In this document: positions 1-8,642 of the stretch, in pieces
Numbering within the stretch: position 1 is the stretch's first letter
Layout: each line of letters opens with the position of its first letter
Source of the DNA: Candidatus Kaiserbacteria bacterium CG10_big_fil_rev_8_21_14_0_10_49_17
GTDB lineage: Bacteria > Patescibacteriota > Minisyncoccia > Phycocordibacterales > JABMNX01
Length of the DNA stretch: 35,007 bases
Direction of reading: 5' to 3'
Assembly: GCA_002778575.1 (NCBI GenBank)
Contig: PFBJ01000018.1
Location: 1 to 35,007, forward strand
Notes under the pieces: generated by a model
Databases searched by the model: none
What the model was told of the DNA's origin: nothing
The model's input: only the letters and a program-made list of their open reading frames with translations
Program-made: the position numbers and the translations under genes

Positions 1-57
1 GAACCCCCGGCCTACCCGGTGTAAACGGGTTGCTCTAACCAACTGAGCTAATCGCCC
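1..57 (-). tRNA. tRNA-Val (anticodon TAC), truncated at the window edge
   Basis: Reverse complement GGGCGATTAGCTCAGTTGGTTAGAGCA-CCCG-TTTACAC-CGGG-...GGGGGTTC shows acceptor 5' strand, D arm, anticodon stem-loop with TAC and start of T arm. Confidence 0.93.
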
Positions 58-111
58 TCGACAATATATAGATTCTCATTTTTCCAGACGAATGCAAGGG
101 TTTGGCAAATT

Positions 112-402
112 GTGTACTCTTCTTTTATGGAAGGATTCAGAGCCATTGTCTCAGGTAAAGTGCAGGGCGTACTGTACCGAGACTTTGTGTACCGCAAAGC
201 GCGCACGCTCGCACTGCGCGGCTTTGTCCGCAACAGTGAGGGAGGGAAGGTTGAGGTGGTGGCGCAAGGACCGCGAGTAAAACTCGACTCTCTCATTGAG
301 CATCTCTGGAAGGGGCCGTTCCTTGCTACGGTTTCGGGTATTGATTTAGAGTGGCGGGATGATTTGTCAGAGGATTTGGCATATTTTCAAATTATGTACT
401 AG
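112..402 (+). CDS. acyP: Acylphosphatase (start may be the ATG at 127)
   Basis: Small ORF with AIVSGKVQGVLYRDFVYRKA...GFVRNSEGGKVEVVAQGP, the acylphosphatase signature. Confidence 0.9.
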   Translation: MYSSFMEGFRAIVSGKVQGVLYRDFVYRKARTLALRGFVRNSEGGKVEVVAQGPRVKLDSLIEHLWKGPFLATVSGIDLEWRDDLSEDLAYFQIMY

Positions 403-404
403 GT

Positions 405-1172
405 ATGGAAGCGGCGGGAACTATAAAAAAAGAAGCAATAGAAATTCTGTTCGAGAACCACGATGTAGTGATTATTAACAAGCCCGCAGGGCTCATTGTG
501 CACTTTGACGGACGAAACGCCGAGCCGTCGGTGGTTGACTGGGTCCGAGCGCATTACCCTGAAATGGAGGGGGTCGGGGAAGACTGGAAAAGTCCGCAAG
601 GTGAAATTGTCCCCCGTCCCGGTATCGTGCACCGACTTGATCGAAGCACATCAGGCGTCATGATACTGGTCAAAAACCAGAAGGCACACGCATTCATTAA
701 GCGTCAGTTTCAAGAGAGAAGTATTGTAAAAAAGTATCGCTTATTCGTGTACGGACAACCGAAAGCAGATGAAGGAATAATTGAAGCAGAAATCGGTCGG
801 ACCAAAACAAAGCCGAGAAAGTGGTCCGCGCAATTTGGAAAAAGCGGAAACCTTCGCGCCGCAATTACAGAGTGGAACGTACTTGCGAGAAAGGTGGATC
901 CTGAGAGCGGCGAAGCGCTTTCCTATATGGAAGCGTCGCCAAAAACAGGCAGGACGCACCAAATCCGTGTGCACATGAAGGCACTACACCATCCGATTAT
1001 ATGCGATCACATATACGCCCCTAAAAAACAGTGCCTACTTGGCTTTGGAAGGCCGGCACTTCATGCGCATTCCGTATCTCTCACACTTCCAAGCGGCGAA
1101 GAGAAAGTATTTGCGGCACCACTGCCCGGTGACTTTGTCAGGGCACTCAATAGTCTTGGTATTGAAGAGTAA
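405..1172 (+). CDS. RluA-family 23S rRNA pseudouridine synthase
   Basis: Contains HRLDRSTSGVMILVK catalytic motif and GRTHQIRVHMKALHHPIICD. Confidence 0.92.
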   Translation: MEAAGTIKKEAIEILFENHDVVIINKPAGLIVHFDGRNAEPSVVDWVRAHYPEMEGVGEDWKSPQGEIVPRPGIVHRLDRSTSGVMILVKNQKAHAFIKRQFQERSIVKKYRLFVYGQPKADEGIIEAEIGRTKTKPRKWSAQFGKSGNLRAAITEWNVLARKVDPESGEALSYMEASPKTGRTHQIRVHMKALHHPIICDHIYAPKKQCLLGFGRPALHAHSVSLTLPSGEEKVFAAPLPGDFVRALNSLGIEE

Positions 1173-1229
1173 AAGCTCCTGTGGTACAGTTGCTCGCGTT
1201 ATCGGCACAATACGCCGAAAGATATATAT

Positions 1230-1790
1230 ATGGAAACAGCAGTCATTTCACCAGTAAATATAGAAGCACGCAAAAGCCTCGGTATTAAAGCGGGGGATAC
1301 GGTGCGCGTGTGGCAAAAGATTGAAGAGAAGGGCAAGACCCGCCTTCAGGCTTTTGAGGGGCTCGTACTCGCACGAAAGCACGGCTCTGAGCCAGGCGCG
1401 ACATTTACCGTGCGCAGGGTTTCAAGCGGAGTGGGAATTGAGAAAATTTTCCCGCTCTATTCACCAAGTATTGATAAGATTGAAATTGTGAAGCGCTCAA
1501 AAGTGCGCCGGGCGAAGCTCTACCACATCCGAGATAAGGTTGCTCGCGAAATTAAGCGGCAGATGCGCCGAATGAGCGATGTGTCGCTTTCAACCGGCTC
1601 AGATATGGAAGAAAAAGTTGCGGCGCAGAAGGCTGAGGAAGAAGCAGCAGCGAAAGCGGCTGAAGAAAAAGCAAAGGCACCAGAAGAGGTAGTAGAAGAA
1701 AAACAAGAGGAGAAGACGGAGGAGGAAACCACCCCTGCAGACCCGTCTGCGCAGACAGGGGAGGTAGAGGGATCAGACAAAAAAGAGTAA
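1230..1790 (+). CDS. rplS: 50S ribosomal protein L19 with acidic low-complexity C-terminal extension
   Basis: GDTVRVWQKIEEKGKTRLQAFEGLVLARKHGSEPGATFTVRRVSSGVGIEKIFPLYSPSIDKIEIVKRSKVRRAKLYHIRD is typical L19. Confidence 0.95.
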   Translation: METAVISPVNIEARKSLGIKAGDTVRVWQKIEEKGKTRLQAFEGLVLARKHGSEPGATFTVRRVSSGVGIEKIFPLYSPSIDKIEIVKRSKVRRAKLYHIRDKVAREIKRQMRRMSDVSLSTGSDMEEKVAAQKAEEEAAAKAAEEKAKAPEEVVEEKQEEKTEEETTPADPSAQTGEVEGSDKKE

Positions 1791-1871
1791 AACATCCTGC
1801 ACACAACAACAGTGTATTTTTTGTTCAAAAATAAATGGTATACGCTATGTAGTTGAGGTATTATAGTGTGA

Positions 1872-2546
1872 ATGAGCGGGGGAGAGGTGATAAGAAAACA
1901 AAGTCAACGAAAAACACCCATAGAGTGGTCTTCTGATGTTGCGTATGCCATTGGACTTCTTGTTACTGATGGGTGCTTGTCTAATGATGGAAGACATATC
2001 GACCTTACCTCGGCTGATTTAGAGCAACTACATAATTTTAAAAAATGCCTTAGTTTAAAGGCTCCAATTTCATACAAAAAATCAGGGTTTACCGGCGCAA
2101 AGCATGCACGTGTGCAGTTTAGTGATGTTGTCCTATATCGTTTTTTGCTCAGCATCGGGCTTACTCCCGCAAAGACAAAAACTATTGGTGCTGTGAGTAT
2201 TCCTGATATATATTTCTTTGATTTTCTTCGAGGGCACCACGATGGAGATGGCTCCTTCTACTCGTATTGGGACAAAAGGTGGAAGTCTAGTTTTATGTTC
2301 TACACAGCTTTTACTTCTGCTAGTTCAAGACATATTGAGTGGCTACGTTCTGAGATTGAGAAAAAACTAGACATTAAAGGATATGTTTCAAACGATCCCA
2401 AAAAGAGTGTGTACCAATTAAAATATGCCAAAAAAGAATCCCTGAAAGTGCTCAGGAAAATGTATCCTAAAAAGAAAGTAACGTGTCTTTCCCGGAAGCG
2501 CTTGAAAATTATAGTGGCATTGCGTACAGTTGGTGAGGAATTGTAA
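1872..2546 (+). CDS. LAGLIDADG-type homing endonuclease-like protein, free-standing
   Basis: Two LAGLIDADG-like motifs: AIGLLVTDGCL and FLRGHHDGDGSF; basic C-terminus. Confidence 0.82.
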   Translation: MSGGEVIRKQSQRKTPIEWSSDVAYAIGLLVTDGCLSNDGRHIDLTSADLEQLHNFKKCLSLKAPISYKKSGFTGAKHARVQFSDVVLYRFLLSIGLTPAKTKTIGAVSIPDIYFFDFLRGHHDGDGSFYSYWDKRWKSSFMFYTAFTSASSRHIEWLRSEIEKKLDIKGYVSNDPKKSVYQLKYAKKESLKVLRKMYPKKKVTCLSRKRLKIIVALRTVGEEL

Positions 2547-2630
2547 GCCCAGGTGATGAAATTGGTAGACATGCACCCTTGAGGGGGGTGTGCCCGTATG
2601 GGTGTGCTGGTTCAAGTCCAGTCCTGGGCA
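2547..2630 (+). tRNA. tRNA-Leu (anticodon GAG)
   Basis: Acceptor GCCCAGG/CCTGGGC, anticodon arm CACCC-TTGAGGG-GGGTG, long variable arm, T arm GGTTCAAGTCC; CCA not encoded. Confidence 0.95.
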
Positions 2631-2687
2631 CAATTAAAGATTCAAGTTTTTCGATATGAATTTTATTAGATAGAATTAAAAAAGAAT

Positions 2688-3326
2688 ATGGATATATCTT
2701 TAGGACTCCTAACCATTGGAAGCATAAGTCTCTTGGCAGCAATGAGCCCTGGACCAGATTTTGCTGTCGTTTTAAAAAACAGTATCTTTGGCTCTCGTAG
2801 AGCAGGCCTGTTCACATCTCTTGGAGTTTCTGCAGGTATTTTTGTACATGTTACATATACTGTGCTCGGCATTGCGCTTATCATTTCTCAATCAATTTTT
2901 CTCTTCTCAATTATCAAATACCTCGGTGCCGCATACTTACTGTATCTCGGTATCCAATTGCTTCGAACGAAGCGAGGAAGTATGGAAGCCGCAGAGGGAG
3001 ACGGTGAGTCGGTCACTATTTCTGACTGGAATGCATTTCGCGATGGTTTTCTCACAAATGCACTAAATCCAAAAGCAACACTTTTCTTCTTAAGCATTTT
3101 TACACAAATTATTGGTCCGCAAACACCACTATACCTACAGGGGGTGTATGGTGCGGAAGTCGCGCTTATTGTTCTTGCGTGGTTTATCACCCTGTCGATT
3201 CTCTTTACGACAGGGATAGCAAAGGGTGCTTTTGCTCGATTCCATTATTACCTAGCAAAAGTAATGGGTGTAGCACTGCTAGCACTTGGTATTAAAGTGG
3301 CTTTTGCCACACAAGATCATCACTAA
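2688..3326 (+). CDS. LysE/RhtB-family translocator
   Basis: LAAMSPGPDFAVVLKNSIFGSRRAGLFTSLGVSAGIFVHV... and GFLTNALNPKATLFFLSIF are LysE-family motifs. Confidence 0.9.
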   Translation: MDISLGLLTIGSISLLAAMSPGPDFAVVLKNSIFGSRRAGLFTSLGVSAGIFVHVTYTVLGIALIISQSIFLFSIIKYLGAAYLLYLGIQLLRTKRGSMEAAEGDGESVTISDWNAFRDGFLTNALNPKATLFFLSIFTQIIGPQTPLYLQGVYGAEVALIVLAWFITLSILFTTGIAKGAFARFHYYLAKVMGVALLALGIKVAFATQDHH

Positions 3327-3886
3327 TGACCCTCTTTACCGGAAAAGGTGATGACGGCACCACAAAAACCTTTGACTCAAAGCCAGGTGAGAGAATTTCA
3401 AAAGCCTCAGCTATTTCAGAAGCGCTCGGAACGCTCGATGAGCTTAATTCGTTTCTCGGACTCTCTAAGGTTGAAAGCGAGAAGCACTCTTTTACAATTT
3501 CAGGAAGAGCGTTTGGAAAAGTAGTGCACGACATACAAGAAAATCTTTTCACCATTCAGGCAGAGCTCGTAGGGGCAGAGAAAACAATTGCAAAGGAGAA
3601 GCTTCGCGAGTGCGAGGCCTACATATATGACGCGGAGAAAGAGCTCCCGCCGATTACGACATTTTTTATCTCAGGGGGGACAGAACTCGCGGCACAATTT
3701 GATGTGGCGCGCACCCTTGCGCGGCGCGCGGAGCGTAGAGTGGTTGCGGTTGTTGAGTGTAACAAGCGGGAGATAGGAGAGTGGAGCCGCGCCTACCTCA
3801 ACCGCCTCTCCTCGTTACTCTATGCGCTCGCTCGACTAAGCAACCATAAATCTGGTATAAGTGAAGAGTCTCCAAAATACGAATAG
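3326..3886 (+). CDS. Cob(I)yrinic acid a,c-diamide adenosyltransferase (PduO type)
   Basis: FTGKGDDGTTKTF...RISKASAISEALGTLDELNSFLGL...FISGGTELAAQFDVARTLARRAERRVV...YLNRLSSLLYALAR. Confidence 0.93.
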   Translation: MTLFTGKGDDGTTKTFDSKPGERISKASAISEALGTLDELNSFLGLSKVESEKHSFTISGRAFGKVVHDIQENLFTIQAELVGAEKTIAKEKLRECEAYIYDAEKELPPITTFFISGGTELAAQFDVARTLARRAERRVVAVVECNKREIGEWSRAYLNRLSSLLYALARLSNHKSGISEESPKYE

Positions 3887-3892
3887 TTTGAA

Positions 3893-3949
3893 AAATGGCT
3901 TACATAAGCCATTTCAATTGACTCATTCATGTGAATGAGTCAATTGAAA
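3893..3949. terminator. Two adjacent perfect hairpins with dinucleotide loops
   Basis: AAATGGCTTA-CA-TAAGCCATTT (3893-3914) and TTTCAATTGACTCATTCA-TG-TGAATGAGTCAATTGAAA (3912-3949). Confidence 0.6.
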
Positions 3950-3954
3950 GAGAT

Positions 3955-4028
3955 GGTGGCTGTAGCTCAGCGGTAGAGCTCCCGGTTGTGGTCCGGGCGG
4001 TCGCAGGTTCAAATCCTGTCAGCCACCC
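3955..4028 (+). tRNA. tRNA-His (anticodon GTG)
   Basis: GGTGGCTG.../CAGCCACC acceptor with extra 5' G, anticodon arm CCCGG-TTGTGGT-CCGGG, T arm GCAGGTTCAAATCCTGT. Confidence 0.95.
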
Positions 4029-4050
4029 AAAAATACAGTACAATTGATTT

Positions 4051-4269
4051 GTGAGCTCAGATTCACTTCAAAACTCAATAGATAGACTCGAGGCACGGAT
4101 GCGAAAAATTTATTCATTTCGCGGCCAGCTCTTTAATGGAGTCATCTCAGGTGTCGGATTTGCAATTGGTACTACTATTATTGCGGCGCTCCTCTTTTGG
4201 GGACTCAATACAATTTTTCATTTCAACATCCCGCTTCCTGACAGGTACGTTGAACACATAGCACAGTAG
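4051..4269 (+). CDS. Small hypothetical membrane protein (GTG start)
   Basis: 72 aa, one clear hydrophobic segment; tightly linked to downstream gene. Confidence 0.65.
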   Translation: MSSDSLQNSIDRLEARMRKIYSFRGQLFNGVISGVGFAIGTTIIAALLFWGLNTIFHFNIPLPDRYVEHIAQ

Positions 4270-4270
4270 T

Positions 4271-4900
4271 ATGGCATTAACACGCGCTCAGTGGATACTC
4301 TTTCTCTTTAACGCTCTCTATATTCTTGGTTTTGCCATTTATTACCTCTCTATACAGAGTTACGAATTTCTTTGGTACATAGCGGTAATGATTTTCTTCT
4401 TTGGGCTCATTGCGATTACGCTTCACCGCTCACACTTCACCAATACAATTCTCTGGGGGCTTTCTCTCTGGGGACTGCTTCACGTTATGGGAGGTGGTAT
4501 TCCTGTTGGCGACTCTGTACTCTATGCGTACCGCATTCTTCCACTCTATGACGGCGGGGGTGATTTTTTTATTCTGAAATTTGACCAATTTGTACACGCA
4601 TTCGGCTTCGGTGTCTCCACGCTCGTTGTCCACCACCTGCTCCGGCCGTACCTCAATGAGCGCACCAACTGGAAAGTGGTATACCCGCTCATCATTGCCG
4701 GAGCGATGGGACTCGGCGCGCTCAATGAGATAGTTGAGTTTATTGCAGTACTTTCATTTTCAAATACTGGCGTTGGTGGGTACGCAAACACTGGGCTTGA
4801 CCTCGTCTTTAATATGATTGGGGCAATAATCGCCATTTTCTTTATCCACTTTCAACGGAAAAAGGAGCGGCCTGCGAAGGAGACAGTTTCTATGGCATAA
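4271..4900 (+). CDS. Multi-pass membrane protein, DUF2238 (YjdF)-like
   Basis: KFDQFVHAFGFGVSTLVVHHLLRPYL...GALNEIVEFIA...NTGLDLVFNMIGAIIAI resembles the DUF2238 pattern. Confidence 0.75.
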   Translation: MALTRAQWILFLFNALYILGFAIYYLSIQSYEFLWYIAVMIFFFGLIAITLHRSHFTNTILWGLSLWGLLHVMGGGIPVGDSVLYAYRILPLYDGGGDFFILKFDQFVHAFGFGVSTLVVHHLLRPYLNERTNWKVVYPLIIAGAMGLGALNEIVEFIAVLSFSNTGVGGYANTGLDLVFNMIGAIIAIFFIHFQRKKERPAKETVSMA

Positions 4901-4907
4901 TCGGGCA

Positions 4908-5606
4908 ATGGAAAACGAAACAAATCAAAATAAAAACAATCCGTACCTTATTCCTGGAGCCATTATTGTAGCCGGTGCCCTTATTGCTGCGTCGGTGTAT
5001 GTCTCTCTCAGTAACTCCTCCGGTGGGGGGCCAGAGGGATTCGGCAATGGCAACTCTGCCTCTGCTGAGAATGTCCGCCCGCTCAATGACGACGACCATG
5101 TATTCGGCAATCCGGACGCGCAAGTCTCTATTATTGAGTTCTCAGACTTCGAGTGTCCGTTCTGCCAAGTTATACACAGCACGCTGAAACAAATAGTTTC
5201 TGAATCAAACGGGGAAGTGAACTGGGTGTACCGGCATTTCCCGCTCACGTCGCTTCACGCTGGTGCGCTCCCCGGCTCGGTGGTAAGTGAGTGTGTCGCG
5301 CGGTTTGCCGGCAACGATGCTTTTTGGAGTTTTGCCGATACGCTTTTTGCAAATCAGGATAAATTCTCTCCGGCATTCTTTGAACAAACGGCACGGTCGC
5401 TTGGCTTGACCGAACAGCAGTACACAGCATGCACTGAGAGCAATGCCACTGTGGCGCTTGTACAAGAAGACTTCGAGGAAGCGGTAACAGCTGGCGGACA
5501 GGGAACTCCGTTCGTTGTGGTTATGAATAAGGATGGAGAAACATTTCCGTTTTCGGGCGCACTTCCATACGAGCAGGTAAAAGCAATTGTAGAATCGGCT
5601 CAGTAA
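4908..5606 (+). CDS. DsbA-family thioredoxin-fold protein, membrane anchored
   Basis: N-terminal TM helix; IIEFSDFECPFCQVIHSTLKQI (CPFC active site), GTPFVVVMNKDG cis-Pro region. Confidence 0.92.
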   Translation: MENETNQNKNNPYLIPGAIIVAGALIAASVYVSLSNSSGGGPEGFGNGNSASAENVRPLNDDDHVFGNPDAQVSIIEFSDFECPFCQVIHSTLKQIVSESNGEVNWVYRHFPLTSLHAGALPGSVVSECVARFAGNDAFWSFADTLFANQDKFSPAFFEQTARSLGLTEQQYTACTESNATVALVQEDFEEAVTAGGQGTPFVVVMNKDGETFPFSGALPYEQVKAIVESAQ

Positions 5607-5610
5607 AACA

Positions 5611-6369
5611 ATGGTATCGCTTACACTCATTTTCTCAGCGTTCTTTGCGGGACTACTTACATTTCTCGCACCGTGCACGCTGCCGCTTGTGCCAGGGTAC
5701 CTCGCATTCATTAGTGGAGTTCCGCAGGCAGACGTAAATGACCCAAGCAAGCGAGCGTGGGTGCGGAGAAGGATTTTCTTAAACGGCCTCTTCTTCATCC
5801 TCGGCTTCACTGCTATTTTTGTCGTCTTTGGCAGCGCGGCAGGATTTATCGGGCAGAATCTTGCAGAGGTGCGCATATGGATGACGCGAATCGGCGGGCT
5901 GTTCGTAATCCTCTTCGGGCTCTTCATGCTCGGCGTGTTGAGGATTCCGTTTTTGCAAAGTGAGAGGCGCGTCCGCACACCAAGGTGGCTTACCGTTGGC
6001 AAACCCTCAAGCTCATTTCTTATTGGAGGCGCATTCGCATTTGGGTGGAGCCCGTGCATTGGACCGGTTCTCGGATCGATTCTGCTTCTCGCGTCAACCT
6101 CGGCGACAGTGCTGGAGGGGGCACTGCTCCTTTTGGTATTTTCATTTGGCCTTGCGATACCGTTTCTGCTTGTTGCGGCAAGTTTCTCGCACGCAGCGGC
6201 GTACATCACGGTTATTTCTCGGTATTTGAAGTGGGTATCGGTTATAGGCGGCGTATTTCTTATCTTCCTCGGAGTGCTTCTACTCACCGGAAATTTCAAT
6301 CTTCTCATCACATGGGGATTTGAATTCTTTGGATTTCTTGAATACGACGCTATTTTGCAACACTTGTAA
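5611..6369 (+). CDS. CcdA/DsbD-like cytochrome c biogenesis transmembrane protein
   Basis: AFFAGLLTFLAPCTLPLVPGYLAFISG and GGAFAFGWSPCIGPVLGSIL paired Cys motifs. Confidence 0.93.
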   Translation: MVSLTLIFSAFFAGLLTFLAPCTLPLVPGYLAFISGVPQADVNDPSKRAWVRRRIFLNGLFFILGFTAIFVVFGSAAGFIGQNLAEVRIWMTRIGGLFVILFGLFMLGVLRIPFLQSERRVRTPRWLTVGKPSSSFLIGGAFAFGWSPCIGPVLGSILLLASTSATVLEGALLLLVFSFGLAIPFLLVAASFSHAAAYITVISRYLKWVSVIGGVFLIFLGVLLLTGNFNLLITWGFEFFGFLEYDAILQHL

Positions 6370-6438
6370 GAAACGCAGTACAGGCACGTCTTTTAGGGTA
6401 CCCGTGGTAGAATGGGTTTACTTATAAATTTCTAGTTA

Positions 6439-7254
6439 TTGTTTATGGATACAGAAACATCACGCCTTATGGGCGATAGGAAAGTGCGCACAGCGACACT
6501 CATGGTGCTTGGTCTGCTCGCGCTCTTTCTTGCAGTGCAAGCTGTTGCTGGGGTTATTGGGTGGCGTTACATTGGCGATGAGTCGCCGGTACAAAATACT
6601 ATTTCTCTGACCGGCTCGGGAGAGGTCTTTGCGGTGCCTGACATTGCAACTTTTTCTTTCTCAGTCATCGTTGAGAAGCCCACCGCATCAGCAGCGCAAG
6701 ACGAAGCTGCTCGACTTTCAAACGCCGCAATTGAGTACCTTAAAGAGAATGGCGTAGAAGAAAATGATATTAAAACAGTTGGGTACAATGTCTACCCTCG
6801 ATACGAGTACCCACAAATTCAGTGCATTACCTACCCATGTCCGCAGGGGGAGCGAACACTTGCTGGTTTTGAGGTCAGTCAAAACGTCCAAGTAAAGGTA
6901 CGAGACACGAAGATTGCTGGTACACTTCTCTCGGGAATTGGAGAGATTGGTGTTGAGAACATCTCAGGTCTTTCGTTCACGATAGATGATGAAGAAACGC
7001 TTCAGGCAGAAGCGCGAGCAAAGGCTATCGCTGATGCGCGAGCAAAGGCAAAACAGCTCTCAGACGACCTTGGCGTACGCCTCGGACGCATTGTCTCCTT
7101 CAGTGAGAACAATGGCTACTACCCTCGATATGAGGCCGCATACGACTCTGCGGTTTACGGGATGGGTGGTGCAGACGGAAAGGTGTCTCCTAACATTCCA
7201 ACCGGAGAGAATCGCATCTCTTCTGAGGTGTACATCACCTACGAGATTCGCTAA
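6439..7254 (+). CDS. SIMPL (DUF541) domain protein
   Basis: N-terminal TM; ISLTGSGEVFAVPDIATFSFSVIVEKPTASAAQDEAARLSNAAIEYLKENGVEENDIKTVGYNVYPRYEY. Confidence 0.9.
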   Translation: MFMDTETSRLMGDRKVRTATLMVLGLLALFLAVQAVAGVIGWRYIGDESPVQNTISLTGSGEVFAVPDIATFSFSVIVEKPTASAAQDEAARLSNAAIEYLKENGVEENDIKTVGYNVYPRYEYPQIQCITYPCPQGERTLAGFEVSQNVQVKVRDTKIAGTLLSGIGEIGVENISGLSFTIDDEETLQAEARAKAIADARAKAKQLSDDLGVRLGRIVSFSENNGYYPRYEAAYDSAVYGMGGADGKVSPNIPTGENRISSEVYITYEIR

Positions 7255-7270
7255 AGCGAACCCACTCACT

Positions 7271-7300
7271 TCAAATGCCCCCACTTTCGGGGGCATTTGA
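7271..7300 (+). terminator. Rho-independent terminator-like hairpin
   Basis: TCAAATGCCCCC-ACTTTC-GGGGGCATTTGA, 12-bp perfect stem followed by CCTTTTT. Confidence 0.8.
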
Positions 7301-7368
7301 CCTTTTTGGGTCAATGCAGTACTATTCTTTTATACCCCGGGAGGGGTTTTTTCTTAGGAGAGAAATAT

Positions 7369-7548
7369 ATGAGCAAATTCATACAGTATTTAAGGGACAC
7401 GCGGGGCGAGCTCCGGCACGTTTCGTGGCCGACCCAGAAGCAGACTATCGTCTTTACGGCGCTTGTTATTGCAATTTCTATCCTCACGGCGATTTACCTC
7501 GGCGTCTTTGACTTCTTCTTTACTAAAGGAATTTCACTTTTCATTTAA
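7369..7548 (+). CDS. secE: Preprotein translocase subunit SecE
   Basis: MSKFIQYLRDTRGELRHVSWPTQKQTIVFTALVIAISILTAIYLGVFDFFFTKGI; SD AGGAGAG upstream; directly before nusG. Confidence 0.93.
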   Translation: MSKFIQYLRDTRGELRHVSWPTQKQTIVFTALVIAISILTAIYLGVFDFFFTKGISLFI

Positions 7549-7553
7549 TCAGT

Positions 7554-8099
7554 ATGAGTCAGCACATTGAGAGCAAAGAGCGGCACTGGTATGCCATTCA
7601 CACTTACGCCGGGTATGAGAATGCAGTGGCACGCAACCTTAAACAGCGTATCGATTCTCTTGGTATGGAGGATCGTATTTTCAATGTTATTGTTCCAACT
7701 GAGAAGAAAATAAAAGTGAAGGGCGGGAAGCGCGTTGAGGAAGCGGAGAAGGTATACCCAGGCTACGTTTTGGTGGACATGATAGTAACTGAGGATTCGT
7801 GGTACGTGGTTCGCAACACCCCTCGCGTTACTGGTTTTGTGGGCTCTGGAACACAACCGGTGCCACTTGAACAGAAAGAAGTAGACGCGCTCTTCGCGCG
7901 CATGCAGTCAGATACTGCCAAGCACACCATTGATTTAGCGCTCGGGGATCCGGTAACTATTGTTGACGGTCCGTTTAAGGAGCTTGAGGGTAAGGTTGGA
8001 GAGATAGACGAAGAGCGAGGCAAGGTGAAGGTGCTCGTCCCAATGTTTGGGCGCGAAACGCCGGTTGAGCTCGACTTCTTGCAGGTTAAGAAAATCTAG
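7554..8099 (+). CDS. nusG: Transcription termination/antitermination protein NusG
   Basis: WYAIHTYAGYENAVARNLKQRI...YPGYVLVDMI...GFVG...DPVTIVDGPFKELEGKVGEIDEERGKVKVLVPMFGRETPVELDF. Confidence 0.97.
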   Translation: MSQHIESKERHWYAIHTYAGYENAVARNLKQRIDSLGMEDRIFNVIVPTEKKIKVKGGKRVEEAEKVYPGYVLVDMIVTEDSWYVVRNTPRVTGFVGSGTQPVPLEQKEVDALFARMQSDTAKHTIDLALGDPVTIVDGPFKELEGKVGEIDEERGKVKVLVPMFGRETPVELDFLQVKKI

Positions 8100-8118
8100 G
8101 TAGGATAGCGCTACACAT

Positions 8119-8541
8119 ATGGCAAAGAAATTAGTACGAAAAATTAAATTACAGATTCCAGCAGGCAAAGCAACGCCGGCTCCTCCTATTGGAACCGTGC
8201 TTGGTCCGGCGGGAATCAACATCGGAGATTTTGTCAATCAATTCAATGAAAAGACCCGCGAGCTTAGCGGAGACATTATCCCGGTTGAGCTTACTGTCTA
8301 CGATGACCGTAGTTTTGACTTCATAATGAAGAAGCCGCCGGCATCCCGACTACTTCTCAAAGCGCTCGGCAAACCAAAGGGTTCTGGGAAGAATCTCGTC
8401 TCAAAAGCAGGCACGATTACGAAAGAGCAAGTACGTCAGGTGGCCAAGGAGAAGATGCCAGACCTCAATACCAACGATATCGAGCAGGCAAGTAAAATTA
8501 TCGAAGGTACCGCTCGCTCGATGGGGGTGGAAGTGAAATAA
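8119..8541 (+). CDS. rplK: 50S ribosomal protein L11
   Basis: KIKLQIPAGKATPAPPIGTVLGPAGINIGDFVNQFNEKT...DFIMKKPPASRLLLKA...GTARSMGVEVK. Confidence 0.97.
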   Translation: MAKKLVRKIKLQIPAGKATPAPPIGTVLGPAGINIGDFVNQFNEKTRELSGDIIPVELTVYDDRSFDFIMKKPPASRLLLKALGKPKGSGKNLVSKAGTITKEQVRQVAKEKMPDLNTNDIEQASKIIEGTARSMGVEVK

Positions 8542-8642
8542 GAAACTTCCACCGGCCGGAGGCTGATACGCCGAGGCGGGCCCGCGCAAAATCCCCGAAG
8601 GGATTTATGTGGGGGTGGAAGCGAAGTAATGAAAAAGAAAAT

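Noticed and set aside
1520-1828. Minus-strand ORFs opposite rplS tail
   Set aside because: Ser/Phe/Leu-rich translation of the reverse of the Glu/Ala-rich extension; no independent support
2509-2742. Minus-strand ORF with VPRTGLEPAHPYGHTP
   Set aside because: Typical artefact of translating the antisense of a tRNA gene
5205-6311. 368-aa minus-strand ORF
   Set aside because: Antisense to the clearly coding dsbA-like and ccdA-like genes; composition (Arg/Ser/Thr-rich) and lack of motifs indicate a spurious shadow ORF
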